Under the pieces are notes generated by a model, which was not told where the DNA came from, made no database searches, and was given only the letters and a program-made list of their open reading frames with translations. A program made the translations under genes and the position numbers. 64,000 nucleotides of DNA from NCBI GenBank assembly GCA_950097015.1, contig CATNEN010000003.1, forward strand, positions 6,040,001 through 6,104,000, in the 5' to 3' direction. Shown here piece after piece: positions 1 through 13,100 of the stretch. This stretch comes from Macrostomum hystrix (taxonomy: Eukaryota; Platyhelminthes; Macrostomidae). Each line of letters begins with the position of its first letter. Positions within the stretch are counted from its first letter, which is position 1.

Positions 1-2146
1 CTAATCTGTAGATTCGACATTCTAACCTATAGATTCGATATTCATATATTTAAGATTCGACATTCTAATCTGTAGATTCGACATTCTAATCTGTAGATTC
101 GACATTCTAATCTGTAGATTCGACATTCTAATCTGTAGATTCGACATTCTAATCTGTAGATTCGACATTCTAATCTGTAGATTCGACATTCTAATCTGTA
201 GATTCGATATTCATATATTTAAGATTCGACATTCTAATCTGTAGATTCGACATTCTAATCTATAGATTCGACATTCTAATCTGAAGATTCGGCATTCTAA
301 CCTATAGATTCGATATTTATATATTTAAGATTCGGCATTCTAATCTGTAGATTCGACATTCTAATCTGAAGATTCGACATTCTAATCTATAGATTCGACA
401 TTCTAATCTGTAGATTCGACATTCTAACCTATAGATTCGATTTTCATATATTTAAGATTCGACATTCTAATCTGTAGATTCGACATTCTAATCTGTAGAT
501 TCGACATTCTAATCTGTAGATTCGATATTCATATATTTAAGATTCGACATTCTAATCTGTAGATTCGACATTCTAATCTATAGATTCGACATTCTAATCT
601 GAAGATTCGGCATTCTAACCTATAGATTCGATATTTATATATTTAAGATTCGACATTCTAATCTGAAGATTCGGCATTCTAATCTGTAGATTCGACATTC
701 TAACCTATAGATTCGATTTTCATATATTTAAGATTCGACATTCTAATCTGTAGATTCGACATTCTAATCTGTAGATTCGACATTCTAATCTGAAGATTCG
801 GCATTCTAATCTGTAGATTCGACATTCTAATCTGAAGATTCGGCATTCTAATCTGTAGATTCGACATTCTAATCTGTAGATTCGATATTCTAATCTGTAG
901 ATTCGACATTCTAATCTGTAAATTCGAAATTTTAATCTGAAGATTCGGCATTCTAATCTGTAGATTCGACATTCTAATCTGTAGATTCGATATTCTTATC
1001 TGTAGATTTGAAATTCTAATCTGTAGATTCGACATTCTAATCTGTAGATTCGACATTCTAACCTATAGATTCGATATTCATATATTTAAGATTCGACATT
1101 CTAATCTGTAGATTCGACATTCTAACCTATAGATTCGATATTCATATATTTAAGATTCGACATTCTAATCTGTAGATTCGACATTCTAATCTGTAGATTC
1201 GACATTCTAATCTGTAGATTCGACATTCTAATCTGTAGATTCGACATTCTAATCTGTAGATTCGACATTCTAATCTGTAGATTCGATATTCATATATTTA
1301 AGATTCGACATTCTAATCTGTAGATTCGACATTCTAATCTATAGATTCGACATTCTAATCTGAAGATTCGGCATTCTAACCTATAGATTCGATATTTATA
1401 TATTTAAGATTCGGCATTCTAATCTGTAGATTCGACATTCTAATCTGAAGATTCGACATTCTAATCTATAGATTCGACATTCTAATCTGTAGATTCGACA
1501 TTCTAACCTATAGATTCGATTTTCATATATTTAAGATTCGACATTCTAATCTGTAGATTCGACATTCTAATCTGTAGATTCGACATTCTAATCTGTAGAT
1601 TCGATATTCATATATTTAAGATTCGACATTCTAATCTGTAGATTCGACATTCTAATCTATAGATTCGACATTCTAATCTGAAGATTCGGCATTCTAACCT
1701 ATAGATTCGATATTTATATATTTAAGATTCGACATTCTAATCTGAAGATTCGGCATTCTAATCTGTAGATTCGACATTCTAACCTATAGATTCGATTTTC
1801 ATATATTTAAGATTCGACATTCTAATCTGTAGATTCGACATTCTAATCTGTAGATTCGACATTCTAATCTGTAGATTCGATATTCATATATTTAAGATTC
1901 GACATTCTAATCTGTAGATTCGACATTCTAATCTATAGATTCGACATTCTAATCTGAAGATTCGGCATTCTAACCTATAGATTCGATATTTATATATTTA
2001 AGATTCGACATTCTAATCTGAAGATTCGGCATTCTAATCTGTAGATTTGACATTCTAATCTGAAGATTCGACATTCTAATCTATAGATTCGACATTCTAA
2101 TCTGTAGATTCGACATTCTAATCTATAGATTCGACATTCTTTTTGT
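1..2146. repeat. 21-bp minisatellite with higher-order duplication
   Basis: Tandem array of a 21-bp unit with core ATTCTAATCTGTAGATT followed by CGAC. Variants carry CTGAAG, CTATAG or AACCTATAG, and at intervals a different unit containing ATTCATATATTTAAG is inserted. The pattern of variants in about 1-780 recurs about 1079 bp downstream, so a kilobase block has been duplicated inside the array. The core contains the dyad AATCT-GT-AGATT. The period is a multiple of three, which produces a long minus-strand open frame with a seven-residue repeat; this is not regarded as a gene. The array is cut by the left edge of the window. Confidence 0.95.
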
Positions 2147-2867
2147 CTATGTCGAATTCTTAACTTTAGACTCGACACTATAATCTAGAGGCTTGACACC
2201 GTGATATACCGAGTTGATCTGCAACTTTTGTTATCTAAAATTCAGCCTGGTTACAAAAATTGCACCCAAGCCACGTTGGTCGTTCTTCTCTCTGTACAGG
2301 CATTTCGCACCCGAAACCCTCCAGTCCTTTGACCAGTGTAGCGTGAATGTGCCAACCACAAGCACATCATTTTATATTGGCCAGCGGACGAAAGGATTTT
2401 ATCGGCTAAAATTTCTTTGAATATTGATTCCCGTACAAATGCTATGAAATATGCATTTTTACTGCATTTCTTAGGCACTGGAATCTGCTGGCAATGTGTG
2501 TTGATTATTTGTGTATTGGGAATTCCATTACTGTGAATTCCTCACTAACCTTTGAATTTGATTCCAATGCTGATAAAATTTCTGACAAATGCAAGGGTTC
2601 TGTACCGAAATCGAGACTTAATAGTACAATTTGTAACATATTTTGATGGAAATTCATTTGACTTTCAAATTCTTGAAATATAAGGTACATTCAATCATAA
2701 ATTAAATTCTAATGATAATCTAATGAGATTAATAGACCATCCGATAGGTATTTGAAAATTGCATATAATATATTAGTAGATTGTCTTTCTGGGATTATTA
2801 GACTACTTAAGTAAATATTAATCGATAATCTAATTGAACATAAGTAGATTACCTGTTTGAAGATTGA
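2147..2867. other. Non-repetitive AT-rich stretch, no gene seen
   Basis: Single-copy looking sequence between two arrays. Short open frames of 60-75 codons exist on both strands, but none has recognisable composition, splice context or a domain. No RNA gene was seen. Confidence 0.5.
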
Positions 2868-3078
2868 TAGATCATCCAGTAGAAGATTGATAGATCATCC
2901 AATAGAAGATTGATAGATCATCCAATAGAAGATTGATAGATCATCCAATAGAAGATTGATAGATCATCCAATAGAAGATTGATAGATCATCCAATAGAAT
3001 AGTGATAGATCATCCAATAGAATATTGATAGATCATCCAGAAGAAGATTGATAGATCATCCAATAGAATATTTGTAGA
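2868..3078. repeat. 23-bp minisatellite
   Basis: About nine copies of a 23-bp unit with core GATAGATCATCCAATAGAAG. It passes directly into the related 20-bp array that follows, which shares the AGATTGATAGAT core. Confidence 0.9.
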
Positions 3079-3305
3079 TCATCGAATAGAAGATTGATAG
3101 ATAATATAGAAGATTGATAGATAATATAGAAGATTGATAGATAATATAGAAGATTGATAGATAATATAGAAGATTGATAGATAATATAGAAGATTGATAG
3201 ATAATATAGAAGATTGATAGATAATATAGAAGATTGATAGATAATACAGAAGATTGATAGATAATATAGAAGATTGATAGATAATATAGACGATTGATGG
3301 ATCAT
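3079..3305. repeat. 20-bp minisatellite derived from the preceding one
   Basis: Eleven or so near-identical copies of a 20-bp unit with core AGATTGATAGATAATATA. It looks like a shortened version of the 23-bp unit next to it (CATCCA replaced by AATA) that then amplified separately. Confidence 0.9.
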
Positions 3306-3903
3306 CCAAAAGAACATTGGATGGCATTGATACTTCATCCAACACAAGTTGGATGAACTATCTAATAAATTATTGAAAGATAAGCGAGGAAAATCTTTCG
3401 ATTGATTGACTGATAAAAGATTAATAGATCAGCAGAAAAGGATACTGATTGAGGTTTTATCAAAAGAACTTTTATTCGATAACAGAAAACAAAAATTTCA
3501 ATGGAAGGAACGAACCCGAACACAAGCGTTGCCTTACAATATTCTTTTACTATTGGGTTCAAGTCAAGGTCCTTAAGGGGTACCTCTCCTAATCAGACTG
3601 AGGCTTTAGTCATTGGTCAGAGTCCAAATGCAGCTATGTTCCCCATCCGTAGGGGCAACGTCTCCCCAACTTCCCCAATCCCCAGCCGTTGGGGGGAGGT
3701 AAGGGTAGGCTAGAAAATCTCCCCCTGGAACGACCAACCGCAGGCCAGGGAGCGGCGAGGTTCACGCGTAATGCTTGTGAATGCTGAAGATCCGGGGTTT
3801 AGTACACTCGACTTAAATGGTTGCTGTTAAAGCCGCGCATTAACCTTTTTTTTCTACCAAATTTTTATTCGGTCGAAATTTTAGAAAATTCTAAAAGAAG
3901 ATT
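3306..3903. other. Upstream region of the NHA gene, possible dispersed repeat
   Basis: AT-rich to about 3480, then a GC-richer patch (3490-3800) whose composition differs from its surroundings and resembles a dispersed repeat or retroelement fragment; no family is recognised. Just before the start codon there is a T-rich stretch and an AG (about 3884) followed by 19 bases to the ATG. This could be a splice acceptor for a 5'UTR or spliced-leader exon. Confidence 0.35.
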
Positions 3904-4131
3904 ATGGAAGCGGCCTCTGGCAGTCATCATTCTCTGCAGCCGGATCCTCCACCAGAGGCTCAGCCTGACCAATCGTCGCAGAATGAGCAGCAGTCAGCAG
4001 CCTACAGACCCAGATGCTGCTCAAACCAAGAGGAAGCTGTGCTGATCTACCAGGCCAAATTCCGTCTAGATGAGCCGTTTGGCCGGCAGACGAGAAGCGA
4101 TTCGCTCAAGATGGAAGCCGCGGGGCACAAG
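3904..4131 (+). CDS. NHA gene, putative coding exon 1
   Basis: Open frame of 76 codons from ATG 3904 to the donor AAG|GTGAGA. It is rich in Ser, Gln, Pro and Glu with no hydrophobic segment, as expected of a cytosolic N-terminus. It joins in phase 0 to AGC-ATG at 8159. No domain is recognised. The alternative is that this exon is untranslated or belongs to a different transcript. Confidence 0.5.
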
Positions 4132-7100
4132 GTGAGAGACGCGACTGACAGATTGGATATTTTTGTTGGGATGCCTAGAAATTAAAGTAGGAATAAATTG
4201 CAAGGAAAATTATAGATTTGGAAAAAGGCAGAAGTGGCAGAAAATGGAAGATTTGGAAACATTTTAAATTTGGGGAAATAGGAGATTGAACAGGATGTTA
4301 GATTTAGGAAAAAAGTTAGATTAGGAAGAATAGCAGATTGGGAATAATGGTAGATTGGTAAGAATGGTAGATTGGGAAGAATGGTAGATTGGTAAGAATG
4401 GTAGATTGGGAAGAATGGTAGATTGGGAAGAATGGTAGATTGGGAAGAATGGTAGATTGGGAAGAATGGTAGATTGGGAAGAATGGTAGATTGGGAAGAA
4501 TGGTAGATTGGGAAGAATGGTAGATTGGGAAGAATGGTAGATTGGGAAGAATGGTAGATTGGGAAGAATGGTAGATTAGGAAGAATGGTAGATTGGGAAG
4601 AATGGTAGATTGGTAAGAATGGTAGATTGGGAAGAATGGTAGATTGGGAAGAATGGTAGATTGGGAAGAATGGTAGATTGGGAAGAATGGTAGATTGGGA
4701 AGAATGGTAGATTGGGATAAATGGTAGATTGGGATAAATGGTAGATTGGGAAGAATGGTAGATTGGGAAGAATGGTAGATTGGGAAGAATGGTAGATTGG
4801 GAAGAATGGTAGATTGGGAAGAATGGTAGATTGGGAAGAATGGTAGATTGGGAAGAATGGTAGATTGGGAAGAATGGTAGATTGGGAAGAATGGTAGATT
4901 GGGATAAATGGTAGATTGGGATAAATGGTAGATTGGGAAGAATGGTAGATTGGGAAGAATGGTAGATTGGGAAGAATGGTAGATTGGGAAGAATGGTAGA
5001 TTTGGGAATAATGGTAGATTTGGGAATATGCTAGATTTGGGAATAATGGTAGATTTGGGAAGAATGGTAGATTTAGAAATAATAGTAGATTAGGATAGAT
5101 GGGAAGAATCGTAGATGGGAAAATGTTAGATTGGGAAGAATAGAATTGGTTGAACGGGAAATATTTAAGATTAGGAGAATTTTTAGCAGAATAATAAAAC
5201 ATTGTTAGAAGGTGAAGTCAAGGTAAGGAGGTATTTCTACCTTTCGCAAGCGTAAGAAACAAAGCCGGGAATTGAGTTGGGAAATTGTCAAGTCGTGTAG
5301 AATGAACTGTGAAATTCAAGGTGACGGGATGTGATACTATAAAATTGGGATTAGTAAGAGGTCGAGAGTATTTACGCATTTAATCCTTCAGTTGGTTACA
5401 AGGGCACTGAGCTTAGTTGAGTATTGAGAACGGGCAAGGGAAAAGAGAATTTGGTCTGAGATGAAGGGGGAACAAGGAAGGCTGAGTGTCAAATCCAGGA
5501 TTCAGGAAATTCAGGAAATTCAGGAAATCCCTGAGCCGCAGAGTAGCGACTTCAAGCAGAAATTGCCAGTGCTCAAAGCAGGAAAATTGTCTTTTTTCGC
5601 AGCCGTTGTTGATACGAGGGCTGGCAAAATAAGCCACACTGTTGTCTTGAGTACACTACCTGTTTGCCTGTTCTGAGTATGCAGTGAATTTTTTTTCATA
5701 GTTGGGTGAGAACTACTTTGCAATCTGATTGGTTCGGAATTGCTCAAAAAACTAAAGTGCTCACATATTTGTGTTACATTTCATGCAGTACTTTACTGAC
5801 TTTTAAGAAAAAAATATTTATTTTATGACGGAGCATTGAAGACCTGAGTTCGGCAGATTGGAGATTGGCAGATTGGAGATTGGCAGATTGGAGATTGGCA
5901 GATTGGCAGATTGGCAGATTGGAGATTGGCAGATTGGCAGATTGGAGATTGGCAGATTGGCAGATTGATAGACTGGCGGATTGGAGATTGGCAGTTTGGC
6001 AGATTGCAGATTGGAGATTGGCAGATTGGCAGATTGGCAGATTGGAGATTGGCAGATTGGCAGATTGGCAGATTGGAGATTGGCAGATTGGCAGATTGAT
6101 AGACTGGCGGATTGGAGATTGGCAGTTTGGCAGATTGCAGATTGGAGATTGGCAGATTGGCAGATTGGCAGATTGGAGATTGGCAGATTGGCAGATTGGC
6201 AGATTGGAGATTGGCAGATTGGCAGATTGGCAGATTGGCAGATTGCAGATTGGAGATTGGCAGATTGGAGATTGGCAGATTGGAGATTGGCAGATTGGCA
6301 GATTGGAGATTGGCAGATTGGAGATTGGCAGATTGGAGATTGGCAGATTGGAGATTGGCAGATTGGCAGATTGGAGATTGGCAGATTGGAGATTGGCAGA
6401 TTGGAGATTGGAGATTGGCAGATTGGAGATTGGCAGATTGGCAGATTGGAGATTGGCAGATTGGCAGATTGGCAGATTGGCAGATTGGAGATTGGCAGAT
6501 TGGAGATTGGCAGATTGGCAGATTGGCAGATTGCAGATTGGCAGATTGGCAGATTGTAATTTAGCAGATTGGAAGAATCAAAAACCACCAAATTATAATC
6601 TAAGATATCCCAATCTACTGAAATCCCAAATCTTCTAAAATCCTAATCTTATGAAATCCCATCATACTGAAATCCCAATCTTCTAAAATCCTAATCTTAT
6701 GAAATCCCACCATACTGAAATCCCAATCTTCTAAAATCCTTATCTTATGAAATCCCATCATACTGAAATCCCAATCTTCTAAAATCATAATCTTATGAAA
6801 TCCCATCATACTGAAATCCCAATCTACGAAATACTTTTCTCTAAAAATACGTATACACTAAAACCCATTGGTCATCGTTCTTAATTAAACATCGAAAAAT
6901 AATTGACATATTATTTAGTGAAAATATCAATCTATTGGACAAACTATAATTATAGTGCACATTAAATTTTAATAAACTTCAATGGTCAATGGGAAGAAAG
7001 TAGTGGTAATATTGTACGTTTATGGGTATTGTACGAGAGCTCATGGCTAATCGACCTAGTGAAAGACTTGCGCATCAACTTCAAGGCAGCAGGACAGGCG

Positions 7101-10100
7101 CTGAGTACATTCATCCTCACATCCCAGTTTATAATGTGCTCTACGCTTAAAACTAAAGCGGCTTTTCAACTGTTTAAAAAAGTAATCCTTTCGATCCCCT
7201 GTTCTCAAAGCCAAGGCTTTGTCTATTCCTGTGTGTCAGCCAATACTGCGTTTGTCCATGGCTGTCAGAGTTTGGTTGTCATGACAAATGATATTCCACA
7301 GCAACATGCAGGGAATGTTAGGCTTGCCTGAGGACGGAAAAATGTTATTCCTTCAAAGAATCCCAGACCTTGCCCCAAAAGAGCCAATCTGCTTTTTTCT
7401 CTTTTTAGATTGTTGCGGATTGGTTGAAACAAAAAAACTGCTTGAGGCTATTTTGCGTTCTGATATTGAAGTCCTTTTTTTAAGTAATTAGTTTTTTGTT
7501 CAGTTGAAGGGTGAATTTTGGGTAAATGTCTGGGAGGCTGTGACGTTTGCATTGAATTCGTTGAAGTCTCAGTTTTTGATTTATGATTTTCACAGTGCTA
7601 ATGAAGTCTTTCTGTTTGTTCAAAAATAAAGAATAGATTTTCAGCAGTTTCGGTGAGAGCGGCAGTGAGTGTAACAGAATTAGGAAGGCGCCCTTATGAA
7701 AAGTACTGCGGGAAGGGTGGAACAAGAAAGTACAACGAAACGTATAAAACTTTTTAGTCAAAGAGAAAATCAGAAGACTACAAAAAGACAAAATTTATAA
7801 TGAGCAGACTGAAAAAAAGAGAAAAAAGCACGAAGTTGCCTTGAAGGCACAGTGTAGCGAACGCACCATTTTTTAATAAAGTCTACAGAGCGCTGGGATG
7901 GCACGGCTAGTGATAGAAATTTCTATAATATAATGGCTTCACACAGCGCTGGGCTACAGTATCAGAAGTTTTTTAAATTAAGTCAGAACTTGTGCTAAAA
8001 AGAATGTAGAATGACGTCAGAAAGTGGGCTAAAAATAGAATGGTGGATGACGTCAGGAAAGTGGGCTAAAAATAGAAGGCAGAATGACGTCAGAAAAGTG
8101 CATTATTTTTATATCAATATATGACGTCATAAAATAAATTAAAGTTTTCCTATTTCAGAGCATGCGCGCTCTACGCCAGTCGATCCGGCGTCACGAGACT
8201 CGCGCTAAGCAGCGCCGCAACTCGGTCGCCCTTCGACCAGAGACTCTGCTTCAAGTGCCGCAGCAGGTGGCCTCGCCGGCCCGATCACCTTCGCCGATGT
8301 CACTGACTCCGGAGCCTCCGCCTGTCGGCTGCCGAGCCAGGGGTCGTGCTGCGCTCTCGCGCTGCTGGGAGCGGGTCACTCGAGTCGCCTGGACTGAGCG
8401 CAATCCCCTGCCCGAGGATCCCGCGTGCTGGGAGCGGCTGTGCTTCGGTCTGATGTGCCCGCCACACGGTCATGTAGCCCGGTGCACAGCCGGCATCCTT
8501 TCAGTTCTGGTGCTGTACGGCCTGCTGTTTGTCATTGTTGGCGACAGCGCCTTGCCGTCGCGTTGCGTGATGTTGAATTCTTTGAACAATTTGACATCGA
8601 CGACCACTAATGGCACTGCAGTATCTAGCCTAGTTAACGACTCATCAACCGAGTCTTCAGGCACTACCGCTCAAAAAGAATTGTGCACTGGTGGAAACTT
8701 TTTTGGTCTATTCGTTTTGTTTGTCTGCTCAATGACAGCCAGTTCGCTGTCCAAGAAGCTCAATCTGCCGCCGCTGCTCGGCATGCTCGTTGTCGGCTGC
8801 GTCCTTGGCAACGCGCCGGTGATCAACGTGGCTCGCCACATCAGCAAGGAGTACTTTAATAAACTGCGCGAGTTGGCGCTCTGCACGATCCTGCTGCGGG
8901 CTGGACTAAGCCTGGATCCAAACACGCTGCGTAGGCTGTCTGCCACAGTGTTCAGGCTGGCATTTATCCCTTGCCTGGTGGAGAGCACAGTCGGAGCCAT
9001 AGCCGCATTCTTCATACTTGGCTTCCCGTGGGAGTGGGGATTTATTCTAGGTAATTTCTAGCTCAGAAAAAACCTTCTTTAAAGCATAATACGGCTGCTT
9101 ATGTAGTTTAAGAGCGTCACGAACAAGACAAACCATCAAACTCACGAATCAACTGACCAACAAACCATCAAACTCACGAATCAACTGATCAATAAAACAT
9201 CAAACTCACGAATCTACTGACCAACAAACCATCAAACTCACGAATCAACTGACCAACAAACCATCAAACTCACGAATCTACTGACCAACAAACCATCAAA
9301 CTCACGAATCTACTGACCAACAAACCATCAAACTCACGAATCTACTGACCAACAAACCATCAAACTCACGAATCTACTGACCAACAAAACATCAAACTCA
9401 CGAATCAACTGACCAACAAACCATCAAACTCACGAATCAACTGACCAACAAACCATCAAACTCACGAATCTACTGACCAACAAACCATCAAACTCATGAA
9501 TCTACTGACCAACAAACCATCAAACTCACGAATCTACTGACCAACAAACCATCAAACTCACGAATCTACTGACCAACAAACCATCAAACTCATGAATCTA
9601 CTGACTAACAAATCATCGAACTAAAAAGCAGGAACCTCTAAACAAAATAATTTTTTGAACATGAAGCGGCAAACTCCAAAATATAGCTGTAATTATAAGA
9701 ATTATTCTCCCGCAAAAACGCAGGTTTTGTACTCGGCGCAGTCTCGCCGGCAGTTGTAGTCCTCGGCATGCTGAAGCTTGAATACCGCGGCTACGGTGTT
9801 GAGAAGGGCATCCCCACCTTGATCATTGCCGCGTCCTCCATGGACGATGTACTTGCCATCACCGGCTTTAGCTTAGCCCTCGGCATCGCTTCTAACGACG
9901 GCGATCGAAGCATCGCTGGAGCAATATTTCGCGGACCTCGCGACGCTATCATCGGAATCGTCTATGGCGGTGCGCTGGGTGCCCTGCTGTGGTTCATACC
10001 GCACAAGCAGCACAAGCGCCCGGTAATGTTCCGCTTTATCTTCCTGGTCGGCGGTGGCGTCATCGCCCTGTTGGGCTGCGAGAAGGCTCACGTTCAAGGA

Positions 10101-13100
10101 GCTGGTGAGTGCACTCGGCAGCAGCCTCTCAGTGCAACTATTAACAACCACGAGCTATGAAACTCACCAATCTATTGACCTAAGTACCATCAAGCTCACC
10201 AATCTATTGACCTAAGAACCATCAAGCTCACCAATCTATTGACCTAAGAACCATCAAACTCACCAATCTATTGACCTAAGAACCATCAAGCTCACCAATC
10301 TATTGACCTAAGAACCATCAAGCTCAACAATCTATTGACCTAAGAACCATCAAGCTCACCAATCTATTGACCTAAGAACCATCAAGCTCACCAATCTATT
10401 GACCTAAGAACCATCAAACTCACCAATCTATTGACCTAAGAACCATCAAGCTCACCAATCTATTGACCTAAGAACCATCAAGCTCACCAATCTATTGACC
10501 TAAGAACCATCAAGCTCACCAATCTATTGACCTAAGAACCATCAAGCTCACCAATCTATTGACCTAAGAACCATCAAACTCAACAATCTATTGACCTAAG
10601 AACCATCAAGCTCACCAATCTATTGAACTAAGAACCATCAAGCTCACCAATCTATTGACCTAAGAACCATCAAACTCAACAATCTATTGACCTACGAGTA
10701 TAAGAACCATCAAGCTCACCAATCTATTGACCTAAGAGCCATCAAGCTCACCAATCTATTGACCTAAGAACCATCAAGCTCACCAATCTATTGACCTAAG
10801 AACCATCAAACTCACCAATCCATTGACCTAAGAACCATCAAACTCAACAATCTATTGACCTAAGAACCATCAAGCTCACCAATCTATTGACCTAAGAACC
10901 ATCAAACTCACCAATCCATTGACCTAAGAACCATCAAGCTCACCAATCTATTGACCTACGAGTATAAGAACCATCAAGCTCACCAATCTATTGAACTACG
11001 AGTATAAGAACCATCAAGCTCACCAATCTATTGACCTAAGAACCATCAAGCTCACCAATCTATTGACCTAAGAACCATCAAGCTCACCAATCTATTGACC
11101 TAAGAACCATCAAGCTCACCAATCTATTGACCTAAGAACCATCAAACTCAACAATCTATTGACCTAAGAACCATCAAGCTCACCAATCTATTGACCTAAG
11201 AACCATCAAGCTCACCAATCCATTGACCTAAGAACCATCAAACTCACCAATCTATTGACCTACGAGTATAAGAACCATCAAACTCACCAATCTATTGACC
11301 TAAGAACCATCAAACTCACCAATCTATTGACCTAAGTACCATCAAACTCACCAATCTATTGACCTACGAGTATAAGAACCATCAAACTCACCAATCTATT
11401 GACCTAAGAACCATCAAACTCACCAATCTATTGACCTACGAGTATAAGAACCATCAAGCTCACTAATCTCTTGACCTACTGATGTATCTTCTCAACAATC
11501 AATTATCAAGCTGAAAAATCTTTTGTCCAGTCGTCTATATAGCTAAAATATCTGCTGACTAAAAGAATCTAGTTATTGGCTGTAAAAATAAATTTCGGAA
11601 GGTATAAATACAATGCAGAGATTTGGCATTATCGTTGTGAAAGGAAATTCCCACCCAAAAACAGAAAATTGGCACTTCAAATCAAATCTGACAGGCAGGA
11701 TTAGGCCGGCCAGTGAAGAGTGGTTGGCAAGAACTGCAGCAGAAAAAGCAAAACCAACATTTTCTCGGTTTCACCTAAGCCATTACTATATTCAGTAATT
11801 ATTTTCCACCTATTGTCCATCCTTGCCGACTTGATTGACAGTAAGATTGCAAAATTAGGCACTGGAATAATATTGACAGGTCTTAGATCTAGCACACTTC
11901 TGATAATTTAAAGTACTTATAAGTGAGAATTCTTGACATATTTTGCAAGACTTTTCATGCAGAGATGACAGAAGATGAGAAACAGATTATTTTGTTTGAT
12001 CATGCGCAAAGCATTTTAATTAGCGTGGGAAATCCCAGATTGCAATTTAAGTGCATGTCATTTATGCATCACTAATTCTACTAGTCGATCAGTGCATTAA
12101 CTGGAAAAAAATCTTTTCTTTCATTTTGACGAGGTCATTAGTTGAAGATGATTTCTCTTTACATTGAGTTCCAAATTAGTCCAGCAATTTATTTGTCTGC
12201 AAACTTCACCTAATGAGGGCGGTTAATGAAATATGTTCACGATTAGTTTTCTGTCAAATTAATCTAACTGAAGTTTCATGAGGAAAGATTGTACTCGTAC
12301 TTAGATTTTTTATTGATTTATTTTGCTGTCTAACTATATTTTTTTCACATTTGGTTGTCCACCAGTTTCTACCAAGTTTGTTTAATTATGGCAGAATTAA
12401 CCAGACATGTATGAAAATACTTATAAAACTAGTCATGATGGTCGTATCTTCTTTCTATATTAGCACCCGGTGCAGCGCAATACATTTATAGGGCCGGACA
12501 CTACAAATATACAGTTGCTATCCTATACAGACGTAAGCGGCAGATGTGACAGAAACCAGTTTTAGCTGGTTCGGTTGACACTTTGACGTTACTGCTATAG
12601 TGGTATGGAGTACTTTAAGAGTTTAGTGTACAGATATTTGAGATGGGACAAACGCAGAAACTGTATGCAATACACTAGAAGCTACTTCATCAGGATTTGC
12701 ATACTTTTTTACTATTTTTTATTAATAGAACATCTCTTGACATCTCATGACAATCCTGATATCCTACTCTTCTCATCTCTATCACACTCTTCCCATCTCT
12801 ATATTACTCTTCCCATCTCTATCCTACTCTTCCCATCTCTATCCTACTCTTCCCATCTCTTTCCTACTCTTCCCATCTCTATCACACTCTTCCCATCTCT
12901 ATCACACTCTTCCCATCTCTATCCTACTCTTCCCATCTCTTTCCTACTCTTCCCATCTCTATCCTACTCTTCCCATCTCTATCACACTCTTCCCATCTCT
13001 ATCCTACTCTTCCTATATTTATCCTACTCTTCCCATCTCTATCCTACTCTTCCTATATTTATCCTACTCTTCCCATCTCTATTACACTCTTCCCATCTCT

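Larger units (their letters stand above)
4132..8158 (+). other. NHA intron 1 (about 4.0 kb)
   Basis: Donor GTGAGA, acceptor TATTTCAG. It contains three unrelated minisatellites and a cluster of TGACGTCA sites immediately before the acceptor, listed separately. The stretches 5110-5840 and 6835-7990 look single copy; short open frames there (for example ATG 7022 to TAA 7150, 42 residues) carry no recognised domain. Confidence 0.5.

Noticed and set aside
2214-2690. Short frames on both strands in the gap after the first array
   Set aside because: Mutually overlapping, AT-rich, no domain or splice context.
5865-6638. 257-codon open frames on both strands
   Set aside because: They consist only of the 8/7-bp array translated into ADWRL/QIGRL and LPICQS-type repeats; the unit has no stop codons. 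No start context, splice sites or domains.
7022-7150. 42-residue open frame (MGIVRELMANRPSERLAHQL...)
   Set aside because: Composition is protein-like, but it is short, inside an NHA intron, and no splice sites or homologous family are recognised.
8425-9015. Alternative frames on both strands inside NHA exon 2
   Set aside because: They overlap the well-supported antiporter frame and lack any domain.
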